Below are positions 7,446 to 11,056 of a stretch of DNA of 11,056 nt, one piece after another. Position numbers and translations under genes: made by a program. The stretch is from Sphingomonadales bacterium (GTDB lineage Bacteria; Pseudomonadota; Alphaproteobacteria; Sphingomonadales; Sphingomonadaceae), in assembly GCA_017302775.1 (NCBI GenBank), contig JAFLDC010000052.1:1-11056 (forward strand), written 5' to 3'. Below the pieces are notes generated by a model that was not told where the DNA came from, made no database searches, and saw only the letters and a list, made by a program, of their open reading frames with translations. Numbering within the stretch: the stretch's first letter is position 1; each line of letters starts with the position of its first letter.

Positions 7446-8282
7446 ATGGAAGTGACGATCGTATCCGGACGAGAGAGTGCCGCGTCGATGTCGACGAAGA
7501 CTGGCGGGCGGAACAAGTCCCCGGCGCCGGTGCGATGTGCAGGCGTCGTATGGCGCGCCGCGTGGTGCGTGTTCATCCTTGCCTGCTTGCCGGCGGCTTG
7601 TGCGTCGCCGGTGCTCGGTACGCCGCCCTCGGTGCGTGGCGATGCCGAAATCTCCGAAGCCCGGCTCGGGGCCCATCGCTTCCGGTTGCCGACGGCGATG
7701 TTCCGCTACGGCATCGCGCCCGAGAGCGATCGGCGGTTCGAACTGGCCTTTCGCATGCCGGAGCTTTCGGCGGTGGATGTGGAGCCGGCTCCGGGAAGTA
7801 TCGACCATGCCAGCATGCTGGCCGTCGAGGTAGTGCGTATGGATGGCGTGCCGACTTCGCGCGTTTTGTCCTTCTGGCTCGGGGAATCGCCGCCCGGTGC
7901 GTTGCCAGACCCCGCCGGAGGCGATACGCCGAGGATTCCCGGTAAGCCTATCTATGGCCTTCAGCCCTACTTCGTGGCGGAAAATCCGCCCAAGCATGGC
8001 GATCTTCAGGATCGTTTCATCGGCGATTCGTCAGCGGGCATTGCATCGACTTTCATCCGCTGCTCACGCCGTAGCTACGACGACGGCCTGAGGCTGGTCG
8101 ACGGCCGGCCGGCCGGAAACGGAGAAGGCATCCCGATCGCAGTTTGCGACCATGCCTTCATGCTAAACGACGATATCGCCGTATACATGCGATACGCGCG
8201 TTTGTATCTTCCGCAATGGCATGAAATCGAAAATGGAATCGCTACTCTCTTGACGAAGGCGGATCGCCCTGCGTCCCGCTAG
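7446..8282 (+). CDS. Exported protein, candidate immunity protein for the adjacent type IV effector
   Basis: I do not recognise the family of this 278-residue protein. A basic N-terminal stretch precedes a hydrophobic segment at about 33-52 that ends in ACLPAACASP, which fits a signal peptide. C52 follows PAA, a loose lipobox, so it may be a lipoprotein; cleavage as an ordinary secreted protein is also possible. The mature part contains C206 and C234, which could form a disulphide in the periplasm, and ends with an aromatic, amphipathic stretch (LPQWHEIENGIATLL). The start at 7446 has GAGG 5 nt upstream; an in-frame ATG at 7488 would give a more usual signal length but has a poorer ribosome site. 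It lies 45 bp before an XVIPCD effector. In Xanthomonas such effectors are paired with exported immunity lipoproteins, so I infer that it protects the producer from that toxin. Confidence 0.6.
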   Translation: MEVTIVSGRESAASMSTKTGGRNKSPAPVRCAGVVWRAAWCVFILACLPAACASPVLGTPPSVRGDAEISEARLGAHRFRLPTAMFRYGIAPESDRRFELAFRMPELSAVDVEPAPGSIDHASMLAVEVVRMDGVPTSRVLSFWLGESPPGALPDPAGGDTPRIPGKPIYGLQPYFVAENPPKHGDLQDRFIGDSSAGIASTFIRCSRRSYDDGLRLVDGRPAGNGEGIPIAVCDHAFMLNDDIAVYMRYARLYLPQWHEIENGIATLLTKADRPASR

Positions 8283-8283
8283 C

Positions 8284-8305
8284 GCGACATGAGTCGCTAT
8301 TTTTT
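8284..8305 (+). terminator. Short rho-independent-like terminator between immunity candidate and effector
   Basis: GCGAC (8284-8288) and GTCGC (8293-8297) form a 5-bp stem with loop ATGA, followed by TATTTTTT (8298-8305). It starts directly after the stop codon of the exported protein and ends about 10 nt before the effector's Shine-Dalgarno site. The stem is short, so termination would be partial. It could keep effector output below that of the immunity candidate. Confidence 0.5.
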
Positions 8306-8314
8306 GAAAGTGGC

Positions 8315-8321
8315 AAGGAAG
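8315..8321 (+). promoter_or_regulatory. Shine-Dalgarno site deciding the effector start
   Basis: AAGGAAG lies 6 nt before the ATG at 8328 and is the best ribosome site near the beginning of this frame. It fixes the effector start, and since it follows the T-run at 8298-8305 closely, translation must begin on transcripts that read through or start after that hairpin. Confidence 0.7.
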
Positions 8322-8327
8322 TGATGA

Positions 8328-9629
8328 ATGAGCGGATTGAATCGAGAGGAGCTTGAAATCCTGCGGTACTACGCGGATCACGGAAACCGTGAATTGTACT
8401 GGAACTACCTCGCGCAACATAAAGACAATGATGGTTACGGGCTGCTTGCCTTGGGCGTGGTGCGAAACGACAACGTCCCCGGGGCCGTGGCCAACATATA
8501 TGCGGAGAACTATGCCAAGAGCCATGGCGGTCACCATTTGAGCGAACGTCAGTGGCAGAATTTCGGTGTGGACCTGATGCGGCAGGATTTCAAGCTACGC
8601 GAGCAAATGCTCGACGGGCGCCATCCGGAGCTTGCACTGAACTTGCCTGTCAGGTACGTGCAGCAATCGCATGACGCCGCGTTTCGTTCACACGGAATCG
8701 ATCCGAATGCATGGACGCCCCGCCTGCTCCTGGATGCTGCGAGACGTCACGGCGGTGAAAATGAGGCCGAGCGTCTCTGGGATGGGATGCTGGACAACAG
8801 CTATTTGGGCATTAACAGGGGCGCAGGAACAGTGCGCGACGCTGCGTACCGATACAACGACTCCAGGTTCGACGCATCCTCCTATCTTTCGGACGTGACT
8901 GCTGCTCGGACTTTGGAGACACAGTCGCTCCCAAATACCAATCCGAACGTAATCGGAGCGGTCAATTTCCACCATGTCTATTCTCAGAAGAGTCATGGAT
9001 GGTCGACGGTTTCTGGTGGCGGGATGGATCCTCCCGTTTTCACGGCAGTGAAGGATCCTGCGACTATCGCTGAATTGAACGACGCACGGGCAGTGCGCCT
9101 CCAGCGACTCGGGATGCGCGACGACTTTCATCCGGATGATCCCAATCGCAATCGGGAAATCATGCGCAGTCCCTGGACGCTGGCCGACAACGAACAGAAG
9201 CTCGGAGATCCCCGCATGGCCGGCCATCACCGGAATGCGGTTTATTCGAGCATCGCGCAGGGAGTCGAAGCGCTGAGCGTCAATGCCGGTGGTGTGCAGG
9301 GCGATGTCAACTCGCGCATGACAATGAGTTTGTATGCGCTGGCGACACAGTGCGGCATTGCTTCGGTGGATCATCTTCTGCTCAATTGTCAGGGCACTGA
9401 GCACGCTGCCGGTTCGCGCGTCATCCTGGTGCAGGGACAGGACCCTTATGATCCTGCCAATCGGGTCGCGCACATGAGCGTGAACGAAGCGATCAATCGC
9501 CCGGTCGAGCAGTCGTTGCAGCAGGCACAGGCGAGTGAGTTGCAGAATCAGAAGGTGATGTCGCAACAGATGCAGAATCCGGATCAGCCCGTTCTCGCCG
9601 CGCGCGAGGGTCCGGTTCGCGCGCTCTGA
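8328..9629 (+). CDS. XVIPCD-containing type IV secretion effector, toxin domain unrecognised
   Basis: The C-terminal region of this 433-residue protein (about 292-433) fits the XVIPCD domain, which docks effectors to VirD4 of the Xanthomonas killing type IV system. It shows GDP and H300, then YSSIAQGVEAL, GIASVDHLLL (343-352), VILVQGQDP (365-373), RVAHMSVNEAINRPVEQS (379-396), and a Gln-rich tail (398-419). Such effectors are injected into rival bacteria and mostly attack the envelope. The N-terminal 230 residues hold the presumed toxin, which I cannot assign: there is no signal peptide, no membrane segment and no familiar lysozyme, lipase or peptidase motif. Visible points are YWNYLAQ (24-30), ALGVVRND (41-48), YRYNDSRFD (174-182) and a His-rich FHHVYSQKSH (214-223). 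One 60-base line at its start is only 50% G/C (8341-8400), which suggests recent acquisition. The secretion machinery itself is not in the window. Confidence 0.75.
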   Translation: MSGLNREELEILRYYADHGNRELYWNYLAQHKDNDGYGLLALGVVRNDNVPGAVANIYAENYAKSHGGHHLSERQWQNFGVDLMRQDFKLREQMLDGRHPELALNLPVRYVQQSHDAAFRSHGIDPNAWTPRLLLDAARRHGGENEAERLWDGMLDNSYLGINRGAGTVRDAAYRYNDSRFDASSYLSDVTAARTLETQSLPNTNPNVIGAVNFHHVYSQKSHGWSTVSGGGMDPPVFTAVKDPATIAELNDARAVRLQRLGMRDDFHPDDPNRNREIMRSPWTLADNEQKLGDPRMAGHHRNAVYSSIAQGVEALSVNAGGVQGDVNSRMTMSLYALATQCGIASVDHLLLNCQGTEHAAGSRVILVQGQDPYDPANRVAHMSVNEAINRPVEQSLQQAQASELQNQKVMSQQMQNPDQPVLAAREGPVRAL

Positions 9630-9658
9630 TCGGCGCGATGTCGATGAAGGAATCAGCG

Positions 9659-10837
9659 ATGGTGGATCGCCCTGCAGAAGAGCAAGTTAATGCGACCGCT
9701 TCTCTGCTCGCGATGCTACGAACGTTGGTCGGCAGCGACTGGAAGTGGCTGGTCCCAGGCGGTGGCGGGTTCCTGCTGTTGCTGCATTTCTGGCGGATCG
9801 GCTTCCTGCCGTCGCTGTCGTTCGCCGATCTGGGCGCCGTGCTGGGCGCGTTCGTGTTGTTCTTCGCAGCCGGCGTGATCGCGTTTTCGGGATTGCTGTT
9901 GCTGCCGGTGTTGGTGATCGCAACCTGGGTGCGCGCCTCGGTGTTCCTTCCGCCGCCGGGGAGTCTGCCGTCTGTGCGTCGCGACACCGAGCAGGCTGCG
10001 TCGCCACGGAAGTCGTTGCGGTCGCCGCGAATGGGGGTCTCGTGCGAACCGATGTCGGCGGCGCGTCGTCGCGTGCTCGGCGTGTCGATGCGGCCCGGGT
10101 CGTTCCTGTCGTTCCTGACGGCCGCGATCGCGGCGCTGACGATTTACGTTGGCCTCGTATTCGCCGCGATGTACTGGAAGCTGACTTCGCTGACGAATGT
10201 CTATGCCGTGCTTTTCGCCATGTCGTCCGGATTGCTCTTGTGGCTGTTCTTCCTGATCGATAGTGGCTCGCAGCGGCGCAGGCTGCTGGCCCTGCGGCAC
10301 CCCGCATGGCAATGGATGCTGTTGTTCACGTTGTATCTCGCGGCATGGCCGTTCCTGCTGTTTCTGTTCGCCAAGGTCGACGGTTTCAGCGGCGCTGGTC
10401 CCTGGTTCTGGGTATCTGCGATTTGCGTGCCGCTGCTGACGCCGTTTGTCCACTGGATCTGGTATATCTCGATCCGCGTTCCGATGAAACACGTGATGGT
10501 GCCGCGATTGGTGATGGTCAGCGGCTTGTTGCTTTACTCCGGCCTTCCGCTCCTGCTCGTCGACGCGACCGCCAACACGCTTGGCCTCGGGATGATGCGC
10601 CACGTCGATCTGGTCCTGACGACGCGCGGCTGCGACATCGTGCATGCGGGTTGGCCGGAGCGGGTGTGCACACCGGATCACCGCGAGGGTGTGGAGATGG
10701 GCGTGCTCGAGGATGTCGAGGTGCTGACGCGGATCGGGTCGCAGTTCTACATCGCGCCGCCGGGCGGCATCGCCGATCCGCATCTGCCGCGCATCACGGT
10801 GCCGGCGTCGGAGGTGTTGGGGGTGGTGCGGAAGTAG
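9659..10837 (+). CDS. Polytopic membrane protein with C-terminal soluble domain, effector-linked
   Basis: I do not recognise the family. From the ATG at 9659 (AAGGA 7 nt upstream) the protein has 392 residues; upstream ATGs at 9638 and 9644 would add 7 or 5 but have weaker ribosome sites. Hydrophobic segments lie at about 32-50, 58-93 (probably two), 148-173, 180-200, 220-238, 250-270 and 284-303. A basic loop (about 105-145) separates the first group from the rest. The last 80 residues are soluble and contain C325 and C337 in GCDIV and ERVC, which could form a disulphide if this end is periplasmic. The gene follows the effector by 29 bp with no hairpin, so they are probably co-transcribed. 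The context suggests a second immunity protein, for example against membrane damage, or an accessory to delivery. Both are inferences; an unrelated passenger is possible. Confidence 0.65.
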   Translation: MVDRPAEEQVNATASLLAMLRTLVGSDWKWLVPGGGGFLLLLHFWRIGFLPSLSFADLGAVLGAFVLFFAAGVIAFSGLLLLPVLVIATWVRASVFLPPPGSLPSVRRDTEQAASPRKSLRSPRMGVSCEPMSAARRRVLGVSMRPGSFLSFLTAAIAALTIYVGLVFAAMYWKLTSLTNVYAVLFAMSSGLLLWLFFLIDSGSQRRRLLALRHPAWQWMLLFTLYLAAWPFLLFLFAKVDGFSGAGPWFWVSAICVPLLTPFVHWIWYISIRVPMKHVMVPRLVMVSGLLLYSGLPLLLVDATANTLGLGMMRHVDLVLTTRGCDIVHAGWPERVCTPDHREGVEMGVLEDVEVLTRIGSQFYIAPPGGIADPHLPRITVPASEVLGVVRK

Positions 10838-10863
10838 ATGTACCGGGTGATGGGGCAGGGAAA

Positions 10864-10896
10864 AGCAGATCCCTCGCCGTTGGCCCGGGATGACAG
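10864..10896. repeat. REP-like intergenic repeat, copy 2, inverted relative to copy 1
   Basis: AGCAGATCCCT (10864-10874) and CGGGATGACAG (10886-10896) are exact reverse complements of the outer segments of the element at 450-491. The spacer here is 11 nt instead of 20, and the strong internal hairpin of copy 1 is missing. It begins 26 bp after the membrane-protein stop codon. The two copies therefore bracket all the rightward genes in inverted orientation. Confidence 0.7.
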
Positions 10897-10918
10897 GGGT
10901 TGAGGTCTGCGGTGGTTC

Positions 10919-10990
10919 GGTCGCGCCTCCCGGCGCTCCTACAGGTGGGGCTGCTGCGGTTTGTCGCGGCTTACGCCGCTCCCACAGGGG
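10919..10990. repeat. Two tandem copies of a second REP-like element
   Basis: A diverged copy at 10919-10950 (GGTCGCG, then CGGCGCTCCTACAGG) is followed by a fuller copy at 10962-10990 (TGTCGCGGCTTACGCCGCT, then CCCACAGGGG). Both contain a TCGCG start, a CGCTCC segment and an ACAGG end, about 43 bp apart. The second copy contains the imperfect palindrome GCGGCTTACGCCGC. I recall this kind of element as frequent in Xanthomonadales genomes. It marks intergenic DNA after the effector module. Confidence 0.6.
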
Positions 10991-11056
10991 CGTCGGCGGT
11001 GGCGGCGTGCGGCTGAGGCGCTGTGTCGACGTCATGCATCGTCCAAACGGCTTTGC
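10991..11056. other. Right-edge sequence with no recognised feature
   Basis: After the repeats the last 66 bases contain no convincing gene start, ribosome site or hairpin that I can see. The next gene, if any, begins or ends outside the window. Confidence 0.4.

Noticed and set aside
6705..7997. Minus-strand frame of 430 codons crossing the end of the DUF262 gene and the start of the exported protein
   Set aside because: It spans two well-supported genes and their gap on the opposite strand, and the product has no recognisable motif.
450..10896. The inverted repeat pair as ends of an insertion sequence or transposon
   Set aside because: No transposase or integrase gene and no target duplication is visible. 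Each copy has the plan of a stand-alone REP-like element and sits in an ordinary intergenic gap.
9716..11035. Minus-strand frame of 439 codons opposite the membrane protein
   Set aside because: His/Arg/Gln-rich mirror of a hydrophobic coding sequence, with no domain and running through the repeats at its start.
1..11056. CRISPR array, tRNA or rRNA gene
   Set aside because: No regularly spaced short direct repeats, cloverleaf-like sequence or rRNA segment was seen anywhere in the window.

Overview
The window is high-GC bacterial DNA, most likely from the Xanthomonadales (Lysobacter/Luteimonas/Stenotrophomonas/Xanthomonas type). The evidence is a protein ending in what reads as an XVIPCD domain, the type IV secretion signal of Xanthomonas-type bacteria-killing effectors, together with REP-like intergenic repeats of a kind I associate with that order. 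No ribosomal or housekeeping gene is present. The whole window reads as accessory DNA for defence and inter-bacterial competition.

Layout. At the left edge (1-146, minus strand) is the N-terminal part of a probable SymE-family toxin, cut by the window end. A 472-bp stretch without a gene (147-618) holds two hairpins and a REP-like element. From 619 to 5532 (+) there is one 1637-residue single-chain Type ISP restriction-modification enzyme: Mrr-like nuclease, DEAH helicase, N6-adenine methyltransferase, target recognition and C-terminal domains. It is followed 62 bp later by a 598-residue DUF262 protein with a C-terminal HNH nuclease (5595-7391, +), of the GmrSD/SspE type. The two probably form one anti-phage unit.

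From 7446 to 10837 (+) three closely spaced genes form a second unit: an exported 278-residue protein (candidate immunity protein), a 433-residue XVIPCD effector whose N-terminal toxin region I do not recognise, and a polytopic membrane protein with a C-terminal soluble domain (candidate second immunity or accessory protein). A short rho-independent-like terminator lies between the exported protein and the effector. The last 219 bp hold an inverted second copy of the REP-like element and two tandem copies of another repeat.

The most informative anomaly is inside the Type ISP gene. Composition falls abruptly just after the methyltransferase NPPY motif (about 3714) and recovers at about 4843. 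This low-GC block covers the rest of the methyltransferase and the expected target recognition domain, and suggests exchange of DNA specificity by recombination. The second notable item is the effector module, with its unrecognised toxin region and two different candidate protective partners.
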